Source: Paenibacillus_G filicis
GTDB taxonomy: Bacteria > Bacillota > Bacilli > Paenibacillales > NBRC-103111
DNA: 64,000 bases
Assembly: GCF_038070315.1 (NCBI RefSeq)
Contig: NZ_JBBPCC010000001.1
Coordinates: forward strand, 781,384 to 845,383
Direction of reading: 5' to 3'
The notes beneath the pieces are model-generated. The model was given only the letters and a program-made list of their open reading frames with translations. It ran no database searches and was not told the DNA's origin. The position numbers were made by a program, and so were the translations under genes. Shown piece by piece: positions 9,101 through 16,356 of this stretch. Positions within the stretch are counted from its first letter, which is position 1. Each line of letters opens with the position of its first letter.

Positions 9101-9183
9101 GGGGTTCACTCCTTTTCTTGTCAGGATTCGAAATGTCTCGCACTCTGTGCAGGAGTCGGCCCCCGCTGCCCCATGGACAAACG

Positions 9184-9218
9184 AAAAAGACCTTCTTCGC
9201 ACGCACGAGAGAAAGGCC
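9184..9218 (-). terminator. Expression-platform terminator of the SAM riboswitch
   Basis: Minus-strand stem GGCCTTTCT with AAGAAGGTC around a GC-rich loop, followed by TCTTTTT. It lies between the aptamer and the metA RBS, the position expected for a transcriptional OFF switch when SAM is bound. Confidence 0.8.
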
Positions 9219-9238
9219 TTTGTATAATACATCGTCCT

Positions 9239-9408
9239 CTCTCATCTGTCAGAACCCTCGCATGGCGAAATAAACCATTCGAGAACTCCGCAAGAATTAG
9301 CACCGTGCATATACATCCGCGAAAGCCGCCACTGGGGCTGCTGTTCGTGAAGATATGTCGGTTGCCGGGTATCATCGGGCTAGTCCCTCAACCTGCTCTT
9401 GATAAGAG
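9239..9408 (-). promoter_or_regulatory. SAM-I (S-box) riboswitch aptamer
   Basis: Read on the minus strand, the S-box core is unmistakable: CTCTTATCAAGAG, then GAGGGACT, GCCC, GATGATACCCGGCAACC. The P1 5' strand CTCTTATC (9401-9408) pairs with GATGAGAG (9239-9246). It precedes the terminator at 9184-9218 and metA. Established behaviour: SAM binding favours the terminator and shuts off metA-metI-metC. Confidence 0.95.
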
Positions 9409-9555
9409 TGTGAAACCGAATCTATTCAATTGGTTTTGTAACACTTTTGGTAATACTACTGTAATCGAAAAAGCCGGACGCGTCAAGCGGCATCCTGCAC
9501 CAAACCAGCAGCCTGATCATAAGCTGTAACAAGGAATTTTTCATATACAAAGTGA

Positions 9556-9584
9556 TTGTATTCTGAAAATCGAAGGGGTATACT
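9556..9584 (+). promoter_or_regulatory. Sigma-A promoter for corA
   Basis: TTGTAT (9556-9561), a 17-bp spacer, and TATACT (9579-9584). The predicted start near 9591 gives a leader of about 240 nt before corA, unusually long for a simple housekeeping gene. Confidence 0.65.
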
Positions 9585-9630
9585 AGACAAGTATTCGACA
9601 AACTTCTGCTTAAAAGGGGTGCAGCTTCGA

Positions 9631-9756
9631 ATGGACGGAGACCCGATAAGTCGTTCCAATCATTCAGGACAACAATTGAATACCTTGATCGGAACCCGGC
9701 TGCCGTCTGCCCGTTTTCTGCCCGCCCGGCCCTTGCAGGTGTCGTCAAAACCCTGA
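9631..9756 (+). CDS. Possible 41-residue leader peptide upstream of corA
   Basis: A short ORF begins at an ATG (9631) preceded by AAGGGG 11 bases upstream, and ends 75 bases before corA. The product is rich in Ser, Arg, Pro and Leu, with no transmembrane segment. It lies inside the corA leader and overlaps the hairpin 9634-9707. Mg-transport genes in enteric bacteria (mgtA, corA) are controlled through leader ORFs (established), so a similar role is conceivable here, but coding is unproven. Confidence 0.25.
   Translation: MDGDPISRSNHSGQQLNTLIGTRLPSARFLPARPLQVSSKP
9634..9707 (+). promoter_or_regulatory. Structured element in the corA leader
   Basis: GACGG (9634-9638) can pair with CCGTC (9703-9707). 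Inside, TTCC-A-ATCA (9654-9662) pairs with TGAT-C-GGAA (9686-9694), then TTCA with TGAA. I do not find the M-box (ykoK) consensus, so this is not a recognised magnesium riboswitch. A fold prediction is needed. Confidence 0.35.
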
Positions 9757-9831
9757 ATTTGCCTTGTGGCTTCACGCTCGATAGCTGCGGCTGCACGGCG
9801 TTCCGCTCGTTAACTACAAAGGGGTGGAACT

Positions 9832-10767
9832 ATGAAGGCACGCTTAGTTCAGGACGGAATTTTTACACTTGTTGATGATATTACACAAACAGTTGAAGCG
9901 CCGCATCATGGATTTTATTGGATCGATGCAGAACCGGAGGACTTGGAATTACTCCAGCCTCTGTTTCATCTCCACGAACTCGCCGTCGAGGATGTGCTGA
10001 CGGAAGAAGAGCAGCGTCCGAAGATTGAGCTGTATGACACGCATTATTTCGTCGTGGTGAACAGCATCCGGTTCGATGATGAAGAAATCTTTCTGCGCGC
10101 ATTGAATATATTTCTCGGCAAGCATTATATCATTACGATCACCCGGCAGAAAATTAATGAGATCCGCTCGTTAAAGCCCATTCTGTGGGAAGAGGAAGTT
10201 ACGGCTCCGGATCAGTTTCTGTATCACCTGATGGACCTGATCGTCGATAACTATACGATCGTCGGCGACCGGATCGAGGCCAAGATTGAGAAACTGGAAG
10301 AAGACATTCTGATGCACACCAAAAAATCGCATTTGAATGAAATCATCGGGCTTCGCAGTGAAATTTTGTGGCTGAAAAAGGTGCTCGTGCCTCAGAAGGA
10401 AGTACTTAACACGCTGAACAAAAAGGATCTCAAGCTGATCAGCGAGCCGCTTCGCAAATATTTTGGCGACATCTTCGAGAACGCCGTGAAAATATCCGAA
10501 ACCTTTGATACGTTCCGCGATCTGATGGGCAACTTACGTGAGGCCTACCAGTCGAGTCTGGCGAGCCGGGCCAATGAAATAATGCGCGTGTTTACCGCAC
10601 TAACAACGATCTTCATGCCGCTCACCTTCATTACCGGTATCTATGGCATGAATTTCGATTATATTCCAGGACTTCATGTACCTTACGGCGGCTTGATTGT
10701 CGTCGTAACGATGATCATCTTAGGCCTTTCTATGTTATTCTTTTTCCGTAAAAAAGACTGGCTCTGA
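9832..10767 (+). CDS. corA: CorA-type magnesium/divalent cation channel
   Basis: Pentameric inner-membrane Mg2+ channel, 311 residues. It has the large acidic cytoplasmic domain, a long helical stalk (roughly residues 140-245), and two C-terminal transmembrane helices. The selectivity motif is visible as YGMNFDY between them (about residue 279). The basic tail FFRKKDWL is typical. The RBS AAAGGGGTGG precedes the ATG. The stop codon lies in the loop of its own terminator. The leader is long and structured, suggesting post-initiation control. Confidence 0.93.
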   Translation: MKARLVQDGIFTLVDDITQTVEAPHHGFYWIDAEPEDLELLQPLFHLHELAVEDVLTEEEQRPKIELYDTHYFVVVNSIRFDDEEIFLRALNIFLGKHYIITITRQKINEIRSLKPILWEEEVTAPDQFLYHLMDLIVDNYTIVGDRIEAKIEKLEEDILMHTKKSHLNEIIGLRSEILWLKKVLVPQKEVLNTLNKKDLKLISEPLRKYFGDIFENAVKISETFDTFRDLMGNLREAYQSSLASRANEIMRVFTALTTIFMPLTFITGIYGMNFDYIPGLHVPYGGLIVVVTMIILGLSMLFFFRKKDWL

Positions 10768-10779
10768 GCCAGTCTTTTT
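10751..10779 (+). terminator. corA terminator
   Basis: AAAAAGACTGGC and GCCAGTCTTTTT form a perfect stem whose loop contains the corA stop codon. A-run and T-run on opposite sides make it usable in both directions. Confidence 0.9.
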
Positions 10780-10820
10780 GTTTGGACTTTCTTGCCTTTC
10801 TTCTTTCCTCCTCCTCTCTT

Positions 10821-11837
10821 CTAGCTAGCCTCCTCGTCCTGACGGACACGCGTTTCCTGCCTGAACTTCAATCTTAACAAGCGAAGCCATTCATACGCAT
10901 GCTCGGTTTCCTTTGGCGTCAGACCTTCCAGCTTGATAACCTTCTGCAACACCGGCTTCAGGTAACGATCGCCCTGCTGCTCGAAGGCTTGCCAGGCCTG
11001 CTCACGTTCTGCGGCAGGAATCAGGTCCAAGACCAGATCAACATAAGGAATCAAATCATAGCCTTGCCGGTCGAGATCCTCAATCCAGCCGATCAGCTCC
11101 CTGCGTTGAACCTGCAGAGATGCTTGAAGCTCATCCAGCATTTCCCCACGGGCAATCCCCTCGAGCAGCTTCTGCCTGCTCTCGGATTTTTGTAGTTCTG
11201 CTCGGCGTTTACGCTCCTTCTCCTCCAACAGCCATCCGTTCATCTCTGCGGGGTCGACTCGCGACTCCACCCAATCCAGCGGGAATGCCGTGGTTCGTTC
11301 CGTCTGCACAGTCATCGCCAGAATCTCTTTGCCGAACCGCTCCGTTCTGCTCTTGCCCATACCTGGAAGCTGACGAAGCTCATCCTCCGTATGCGGAACA
11401 AAGGTACTGATCATTTTCAGCAGCCGGTTGGTCGCCACAATAAACGGGGCTTTGCCCTCCTGGGCAGCCTGCTTGAGCCTCCACTGCCGCAGTGCCTCAT
11501 AGAGCACTTCATCCGTGTTTCGTTCGCTATAGAAATGAAGAAGCTGGGTATAAGCCGAGCGCTCATCCATATAATCAAGTTCGCTCACCTTCATGTCAAG
11601 CAACGGCTTGAACCCCTCGCATTGCTTGGCGAATACATGCTCCCGGAACGACTTCAACATATCCTCCCATTGGACACCCTCATACCAGAGCTCCTGCTGC
11701 TTGTCTCCTCCATCCCCTTGAGCTTCAGTCCACATAATCTGCCAGAGGCCCTGTTCCTCGCCAATGGACACCTGACCTGTGCTTACGCCTCCGGCTTCGT
11801 CAACCCTCTCCATGCTGTTCAGAAATAACAGATTCAT
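10821..11837 (-). CDS. HRDC-domain protein
   Basis: A 338-residue protein with an HRDC domain at about residues 110-180: ALRQWRLKQA, APFIVATNRLLKMIS, ELRQLPGMGKSRTERFG. HRDC domains bind nucleic acid in RecQ helicases and RNase D, but neither a helicase nor a nuclease catalytic domain is present. The C-terminal half is helical and charged, with a segment resembling the helix-turn-helix tail of RecQ-like proteins (MLDELQASLQVQRRELIGWI). The RBS AGGAGGG is 5 bases before the ATG. A terminator-bearing leader precedes it, so expression may be attenuated. The function is unknown. Confidence 0.8.
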   Translation of the reverse strand: MNLLFLNSMERVDEAGGVSTGQVSIGEEQGLWQIMWTEAQGDGGDKQQELWYEGVQWEDMLKSFREHVFAKQCEGFKPLLDMKVSELDYMDERSAYTQLLHFYSERNTDEVLYEALRQWRLKQAAQEGKAPFIVATNRLLKMISTFVPHTEDELRQLPGMGKSRTERFGKEILAMTVQTERTTAFPLDWVESRVDPAEMNGWLLEEKERKRRAELQKSESRQKLLEGIARGEMLDELQASLQVQRRELIGWIEDLDRQGYDLIPYVDLVLDLIPAAEREQAWQAFEQQGDRYLKPVLQKVIKLEGLTPKETEHAYEWLRLLRLKFRQETRVRQDEEAS

Positions 11838-11870
11838 CCGTAACCCTCCTGTGTGCTGAGATTGGTATTA

Positions 11871-11941
11871 TCAAACGCAAAAAAAGCACCACTCTTCCCC
11901 GAACGGGGAAAAGAGGTGCCTCCTCAATGTTATGCGTTTGA
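11871..11941 (-). promoter_or_regulatory. Nested stem-loop leader with terminator upstream of HRDC gene
   Basis: On the minus strand an outer stem TCAAACGCA (11933-11941) with TGCGTTTGA (11871-11879) encloses a strong intrinsic terminator: GCACC...CTTTTCCCC, loop GTTC, GGGGAAG...GGTGC (11886-11919), then seven U (11879-11885). It lies between a sigma-A promoter and the HRDC start, so most transcripts should stop at about 65 nt unless an antiterminating fold forms. It may instead be a small RNA. Confidence 0.6.
11880..11919 (-). terminator. Terminator hairpin in the HRDC leader
   Basis: A perfect GGGG/CCCC core, GCACC/GGTGC base and U7 tract on the minus strand. No gene ends immediately upstream on that strand, so it is an attenuator or the end of a small RNA rather than a gene-end terminator. 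Confidence 0.75.
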
Positions 11942-11951
11942 AATTATTTCC

Positions 11952-11981
11952 ATACTACCATAGATGAATCCGCGTCGTCAA
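11952..11981 (-). promoter_or_regulatory. Sigma-A promoter of the HRDC leader
   Basis: On the minus strand TTGACG (11976-11981), 18-bp spacer, TAGTAT (11952-11957). Predicted start near 11945, just ahead of the nested stem-loop. Confidence 0.65.
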
Positions 11982-12091
11982 TGGACTACCCCGACTCCGC
12001 TCTATGTTCTGCCGGATAGCTCCCTGCCTTATCGGTTACATTAAGACCATGAAACCTATGAGACACTGCAGCTAGGAAGGAGCAACCGTTC

Positions 12092-12394
12092 ATGACAGAA
12101 TCCAATGATGCAAGAAAAGGCTTTGTAGATGAAGCACCGGAGCGGAAATACACCGATCTCAAGACGGTTGAGTCCGCACGCAATGACCTGACCGCGGAAG
12201 AGTTCCCAGAAGGGCCCTATGGGAGTGACCTGCTCACCGAATCGCTCGGCAAAAGCAGTCCGTGGAGGGAGGATCAACGGACTCAGAATCGGTTCACTTA
12301 CGAGAACCGCGAGCTGCATGCAGGCCTGCCTCGAGAATATCCCGGGGACCATCCCATGCATGATGACGAGGAAAAGGACAATCGGACAGAATAG
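12092..12394 (+). CDS. Small acidic conserved cytosolic protein
   Basis: A 100-residue hydrophilic protein with a good AAGGAG site 8 bases before its ATG. The blocks EEFPEGPYGSDL, SPWREDQRT, FTYENRELH and LPREYPG...HPMHDDEE resemble a small uncharacterised family of Bacillales cytosolic proteins. There is no signal peptide or membrane segment. An opposite-strand ORF of similar size (12056-12397) is its shadow and has no RBS. The function is unknown; the composition suggests a disordered, possibly stress- or spore-related protein (inference). Confidence 0.7.
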   Translation: MTESNDARKGFVDEAPERKYTDLKTVESARNDLTAEEFPEGPYGSDLLTESLGKSSPWREDQRTQNRFTYENRELHAGLPREYPGDHPMHDDEEKDNRTE

Positions 12395-12437
12395 CATGTC
12401 CCATGTTCATCCCTAGGGCGACCACCTGGATACATGA

Positions 12438-12464
12438 AGTCCGCTTCCTCACGAGAAGCGGACT
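12438..12464 (+). terminator. Weak terminator between convergent genes
   Basis: AGTCCGCTTC (12438-12447) pairs perfectly with GAAGCGGACT (12455-12464). The T-tract is poor on both sides. It lies between the small acidic protein gene and the Rpn gene. Confidence 0.5.
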
Positions 12465-12486
12465 ATCATTCGTTAGAATCTCATGG

Positions 12487-13341
12487 CTATGAACGTAGGG
12501 CTCGAATCTCGGCTTCCGTTAGGCCTGTAGCCTTGCTGATTGTCTGGATGTCGATTCCCATCGCCAATAAGTTAGCAGCCGTTTCCGTTTTTCCCTGAGT
12601 GACTCCCTCGGCCCGGCCCTTGACTAAGCCTTCTTCCCTAGCTCCTTCAGTCCGGGACACCTCATCTCGCAGCGCCTTCATGCGGGCCTGATAAGCCAGC
12701 CACGTGGCTTCGTCCTGACTCAGAAACTCCAGGGTATCCATGGCCTTCTTCAGCATTGGCTCGTTCACCTTCAACGCCTCCCAGCTTGATTTGTCCACAC
12801 CCTTCAAGAACAGCAGCCAGTTCACCAAACCTCCCTCGACGGGAACCGCGTGCTCCTGAAGCTTGGGTAGCTCCATCACATGAACCTCGATATCATCGAT
12901 TAATGGAATGAATGTATGATCTTCCCTCAAATGAAATACACTGTGATAGCGGTCATGAGGCAAGCATGAATAATTAACTATATTAATGGTCACGCATTTT
13001 TTAAGCAGATTGTAATTATCGCCCTTGTTGATCTGGTGATAGTACATCTCACTCCAGTAAAAGAGGGTCCGCTTCTCCATATTATACGGGTTAAACAATT
13101 GCATTTCGATATTGATCAGCTTGCCTTCCGAAGTTTGGGCCTTGATATCCAGGATTGATTGCTTATCTGCCGGGCTGTCCTTGTCCGTAAATGTATTCAC
13201 TAATAAGATTTCGCTTAGCGGAGGCTCACCCGCCTCCAGAAAGGTACTGTTAAGAAACGCCAGCAGCACATCCTTATTTCGCTCGCTGCCGAAAATCCGC
13301 TTGAATACAAAGTCCACCCGGGGGTCCAGCAATTCGATCAT
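12487..13341 (-). CDS. Rpn-family (PD-(D/E)XK) nuclease/putative transposase-like protein
   Basis: A 284-residue member of the recombination-promoting nuclease (Rpn/YhgA-like, PDDEXK_2) family. The N-terminus LDPRVDFVFKRIFGSERNKD is the family hallmark. The nuclease core is visible as ILDIKAQTSEG...NIEMQ (D, then E-x-Q in place of ExK). The C-terminal tail is coiled and ends with AEIRALRS, typical of this family. The ATG at 13341 is preferred over an adjacent TTG because GGAG lies 9 bases ahead. These genes are often mobile or phase-variable, but no inverted repeats flank this copy. Confidence 0.8.
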   Translation of the reverse strand: MIELLDPRVDFVFKRIFGSERNKDVLLAFLNSTFLEAGEPPLSEILLVNTFTDKDSPADKQSILDIKAQTSEGKLINIEMQLFNPYNMEKRTLFYWSEMYYHQINKGDNYNLLKKCVTINIVNYSCLPHDRYHSVFHLREDHTFIPLIDDIEVHVMELPKLQEHAVPVEGGLVNWLLFLKGVDKSSWEALKVNEPMLKKAMDTLEFLSQDEATWLAYQARMKALRDEVSRTEGAREEGLVKGRAEGVTQGKTETAANLLAMGIDIQTISKATGLTEAEIRALRS

Positions 13342-13430
13342 CAAACGCCACTCCGTTCCTCCTAATTATACCACTTACTCTGGCATACATATACTTGAGA
13401 TAACTTCCAGGTTTATGCTCTAATAACTCT

Positions 13431-13459
13431 ATTATACACAAACATATGTTCTCATTCAA
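13431..13459 (-). promoter_or_regulatory. Sigma-A promoter of the Rpn gene
   Basis: Minus strand TTGAAT (13454-13459), 17-bp spacer, perfect TATAAT (13431-13436). A second TATAAT with a TG extension lies closer to the gene near 13365. Confidence 0.7.
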
Positions 13460-13503
13460 TATAAAACCGTTAATCTCATGCTTGATTCTCATTCTCCAAA
13501 TAC

Positions 13504-13541
13504 AAAAAGCCGTTTCAGGGTTAAAACCCCGAAACGGCTTT
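13504..13541 (-). terminator. ilvD terminator
   Basis: AAGCCGTTTCGGGGTTTTAACCCTGAAACGGCTTTTTG on the minus strand (given here in summary: AAGCCGTTTC pairs with GAAACGGCTT) with a U-tract. It begins 14 bases after the ilvD stop. Confidence 0.9.
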
Positions 13542-13554
13542 CCAGGAAACCTTA

Positions 13555-15240
13555 TTATACTTTCATTACGCCGCCTGTGCTGGCGGAGGTTACAAGCTTG
13601 GAGTAGCGGGCCAGATAGCCCGTCTTCACCTTCGGCTCGAAGCCCTTCCAGTTGGCTTTGCGCTTTTCCATTTCTTCATCGCTGATTTCCAGCTGAATCG
13701 TGCGGTTTTTGAGGTCCAGCTCGATGATATCGCCGTCCTCGACGAAAGCGATCGGTCCGCCCTCAGCCGCTTCCGGCGAGATGTGTCCGATGCTGATTCC
13801 GCGGGATGCTCCGGAGAAGCGACCATCGGTGATCAGACCGACCTTCGCGCCCAGACCCATACCGACGATTTGCGATGTCGGAGCGAGCATTTCCGGCATA
13901 CCCGGACCGCCCTTCGGACCTTCGTAGCGGATAACAACGACATGGCCTTCTTTAACCTTGCCGTTCGCGATGCCTTCAAGCGCCGTTTCCTGGGAATCGA
14001 AGCAGATCGCAGGACCTTTGTGGTAGCCGCCGACCGACTTGTCCACCGCGCCGACCTTGATGATCGAACCGTTAGGAGCCAGGTTGCCGAACAGAACCGC
14101 AAGACCGCCTTCTTCGGAATGCGGGTTGTCGAGCGGATGAATAACATCCTTGTTCAAGATCTCGCAGCCAGCTACGTTCTCAGCCAGTGTCTTGCCCGTT
14201 ACTGTGATGCGGGTTCCGTCGATAGCGCCCGGCTTTTTGAGCAATTCGTTCAGAATCGCGCTTACGCCGCCCGCATTGTGTACATCTTCAATATGATAAT
14301 CGGAAGCCGGAGCAATCTTGGCCAGATGAGGAACACGCTTGGCCACTTCATTGATCCGTTCGATCGGGTATTCAAAGCCTGCTTCATGCGCCAGCGCCAG
14401 CGTATGCAGCACAGTATTGGTCGAGCCGCCCATCGCCATGTCCAGAGCGAAAGCGTTGTCGATCGCTTCGATCGTCACGATATCACGCGGCTTGATGTCC
14501 AGCTTGATCAGTTCCATCAGTTGCGTAGCAGATTGTTTTACGAAATCTCTGCGCTCAGGAGCGACGGCGAGAATCGTGCCGTTGCCCGGCATAGCGAGTC
14601 CGAGACCTTCGGCGAGGCAGTTCATCGAGTTGGCCGTGAACATACCGGAACAGGAACCGCATGTCGGACATCCGTATTGCTCCAGCTCTTGCAGGCCCTT
14701 CTCGTCGATCTTGCCGGCCTGGAAAGCACCGACGCCTTCGAATACGGAGGACAGGGAAATCGAACGTCCGTCGCTCGTTTTACCGGCTTTCATCGGTCCG
14801 CCGCTGACGAACAGCGTAGGGATATTGACGCGCAGCGCGCCCATCATCATGCCCGGTGTGATCTTGTCACAGTTCGGGATACAAACCATACCGTCGAACC
14901 AGTGCGCGGATACGACCGTCTCGAGGGAATCCGCGATAATCTCGCGGCTTGGCAGCGAGTAACGCATGCCGATATGGCCCATCGCGATACCGTCGTCGAC
15001 ACCAATCGTGTTGAACTCAAACGGTACACCGCCCGCTTCACGGATCGCTTCTTTCACCAGCTTACCGAATTCTTGCAGATGCACGTGGCCCGGCACGATG
15101 TCGATATAAGAGTTACAAACCGCAATAAACGGCTTATCGAAATCTTCTTCCTTGACTCCTGCGGCACGCAGCAAGCTGCGGTGCGGTGCGCGGTCGAAGC
15201 CTTTTTTGATCATGTCACTTCTCATCTTTGTTTTGGCCAT
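13555..15240 (-). CDS. ilvD: Dihydroxy-acid dehydratase
   Basis: Fe-S dehydratase of valine, leucine and isoleucine synthesis, converting 2,3-dihydroxy-3-methyl acids to 2-oxo acids. It is full length at 561 residues. Family signatures: CNSYIDIVPGH near residue 43, the cluster-binding Cys in PNCDKITPG, and CPTCGSCSGMFTANSMN. The C-terminal block DGRFSGASRG is also present. The start at 15240 has CGGAGG 11 bases upstream. It is monocistronic here, without ilvBHC neighbours, with its own promoter and terminator. Confidence 0.96.
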   Translation of the reverse strand: MAKTKMRSDMIKKGFDRAPHRSLLRAAGVKEEDFDKPFIAVCNSYIDIVPGHVHLQEFGKLVKEAIREAGGVPFEFNTIGVDDGIAMGHIGMRYSLPSREIIADSLETVVSAHWFDGMVCIPNCDKITPGMMMGALRVNIPTLFVSGGPMKAGKTSDGRSISLSSVFEGVGAFQAGKIDEKGLQELEQYGCPTCGSCSGMFTANSMNCLAEGLGLAMPGNGTILAVAPERRDFVKQSATQLMELIKLDIKPRDIVTIEAIDNAFALDMAMGGSTNTVLHTLALAHEAGFEYPIERINEVAKRVPHLAKIAPASDYHIEDVHNAGGVSAILNELLKKPGAIDGTRITVTGKTLAENVAGCEILNKDVIHPLDNPHSEEGGLAVLFGNLAPNGSIIKVGAVDKSVGGYHKGPAICFDSQETALEGIANGKVKEGHVVVIRYEGPKGGPGMPEMLAPTSQIVGMGLGAKVGLITDGRFSGASRGISIGHISPEAAEGGPIAFVEDGDIIELDLKNRTIQLEISDEEMEKRKANWKGFEPKVKTGYLARYSKLVTSASTGGVMKV

Positions 15241-15285
15241 CTCGGGTGTAAGCCTCCGTTTCTATCAATTGCTTCCGATATAGTT

Positions 15286-15301
15286 GTCTATCTCGATAGA
15301 C
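15286..15301. promoter_or_regulatory. 16-bp palindrome in the ilvD leader
   Basis: GTCTATC-TC-GATAGAC, 45 bp upstream of the ilvD start and downstream of its predicted transcription start. It could be an operator or a short leader hairpin. It does not match the CodY box. Confidence 0.35.
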
Positions 15302-15330
15302 GATCGGTTGACTATTTATTCGCTTTTCCG

Positions 15331-15359
15331 ATTGTACCATGTTTCTTCCGAAATGGGAA
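15331..15359 (-). promoter_or_regulatory. Promoter of ilvD
   Basis: Minus strand TTCCCA (15354-15359), 17-bp spacer, TACAAT (15331-15336) preceded by TG one base away (extended -10). Confidence 0.55.
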
Positions 15360-15409
15360 CGAACAGCTTGGCCGGAAAATCGGACCGCAAGCCCTATTTT
15401 CCAAGCCTT

Positions 15410-15439
15410 TTGCCGCTATACGGGCAAATCTGGTATAAT
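15410..15439 (+). promoter_or_regulatory. Promoter of the DUF3055 gene
   Basis: TTGCCG (15410-15415), 18-bp spacer, perfect TATAAT (15434-15439) with a TGG extension. It is divergent from the ilvD promoter. Confidence 0.65.
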
Positions 15440-15485
15440 GCGTGTGACAGATGGACGATGGACAAAGAAAGCGGTGAACCCTGAT

Positions 15486-15779
15486 ATGACGGAATTCGAT
15501 TATTTATATGACGGCTCGGAAGAAACCAAGACCCGCTTCGTCTGCTTCGTGGGCGATACGATGCGCCGCTTCGACCTCGCGATTACGACGACCAACCGCT
15601 TCTACGGCAAGAAGCTCGTCACCGATATGCAGAGCGGCCGCACGGCTGTGCTCGGTCCCGACGATCTGGAGGCCGAGGGCTATCTCGAGCACGCCTACAA
15701 GCTTTCCGAGGAAGAAGCGGCAGAGCTGGGCGAGTTTCTGAGCGCGATTCTAGGGCCGATCCACTTTACAGACATTTAG
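15486..15779 (+). CDS. DUF3055-family protein (SAV0927-like)
   Basis: A 97-residue conserved Bacillales protein of unknown function. The core pattern is readable: FDYLYDGSEETKTRFVCFVG, RFDLAITTTNRFYGKKLV, DMQSGR and DDLEAEGYLEHAY. There is no signal peptide or membrane helix, so it is cytosolic. The frame stays open upstream to 15339, but the ATG at 15486 follows a near-consensus promoter and matches the normal family length. The RBS is weak (GCGGTGA). It ends 41 bases before a strong bidirectional terminator. Confidence 0.8.
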   Translation: MTEFDYLYDGSEETKTRFVCFVGDTMRRFDLAITTTNRFYGKKLVTDMQSGRTAVLGPDDLEAEGYLEHAYKLSEEEAAELGEFLSAILGPIHFTDI

Positions 15780-15820
15780 GGGTAGGAGCAGAGTCCGTGC
15801 TCTGCACTTGCACCGACGGC

Positions 15821-15872
15821 AAAAAAACGTTTCACCCTATCCGGCTTTCCGGATAGGGTGAAACGTTTTTTT
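15821..15872. terminator. Strong bidirectional terminator
   Basis: A perfect stem: ACGTTTCACCCTATCCGG, loop CTTT, and its exact complement, with A7 before and T7 after. It serves the DUF3055 gene (+) and the cupin gene (-). Confidence 0.93.
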
Positions 15873-15899
15873 ATTGGACAACCGGTCCGCAACAAACGG

Positions 15900-16217
15900 C
15901 TAGCGCTTCACCAGGTCCTCACGCACCGGCGTAAACGTATCGAGCAGCTTGCTCGGTGCCAGCGCACGGCAGCCGTGGCGGGCTCCGCTAGGAATATAGA
16001 TCGTCTCCCCTGCCACGATCACCTTGGATTCGCCATCTATCGTGAATTCCAGCTTGCCCTCCAGCAGGTAAGATAGCTGCTCATGGGGATGGCTGTGCTG
16101 ATAGCCCTCCGCCCCTTCCTCGAAATGAACCTCCATCATCATGATGCCGGCTCCTGGCTCGAATATTTTACGCTTGACGCCGGGCTCGGCGTTTTCCCAG
16201 ACATTGATATTGCTCAT
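15900..16217 (-). CDS. Single-domain cupin protein
   Basis: A 105-residue one-domain cupin. Motif 1 is visible as HSHPHEQLSYLLEGKLEF (His-His-Glu metal ligands around residue 40), and motif 2 as GETIYIPSGARHGCRA with the last His ligand. Such small cupins bind a metal and act as isomerases, dioxygenases or ligand sensors; the substrate cannot be read from sequence. The ATG at 16217 is preferred to an upstream frame-open ATG because it aligns with the usual cupin N-terminus. The RBS is weak (AAAGGCG). Confidence 0.75.
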   Translation of the reverse strand: MSNINVWENAEPGVKRKIFEPGAGIMMMEVHFEEGAEGYQHSHPHEQLSYLLEGKLEFTIDGESKVIVAGETIYIPSGARHGCRALAPSKLLDTFTPVREDLVKR

Positions 16218-16356
16218 CTTCGCACACGCCTTTCGCTTAGGATGAAAAACCGCCAGACCCACTTAGCGCGGCCGCTTCGATTATACCGCATAGGCCGTCG
16301 CCCGGCGTGGTGGGTTCTTTGGCTCGTCTATGGTTTTCTTTGGGTGCGCGGTATCC

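Noticed and set aside
8396..9529. A 377-codon plus-strand frame opposite metA and the SAM riboswitch
   Set aside because: Shadow of metA; it crosses the highly conserved riboswitch, which explains the sequence better.
9631..9831. Magnesium (M-box) riboswitch before corA
   Set aside because: The conserved M-box segments could not be found; kept only as an unidentified structured leader.
9800..9831. T-box leader suggested by GGGTGGAAC before corA
   Set aside because: This is the corA ribosome-binding region; there is no specifier loop or T-box antiterminator, and corA is not an amino-acid gene.
12056..12397. A 113-codon minus-strand frame opposite the small acidic protein
   Set aside because: No RBS; the plus-strand gene has a strong AAGGAG and matches a known small-protein pattern.
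12487..13341. Transposon around the Rpn gene
   Set aside because: No terminal inverted repeats, target duplications or transposase-type catalytic triad were found nearby.
13783..15438. A 551-codon open frame on the plus strand opposite ilvD
   Set aside because: It lies antisense to an unmistakable ilvD, has no RBS, and is rich in Arg, His and Asp as expected for a complement-strand shadow in GC-rich DNA.
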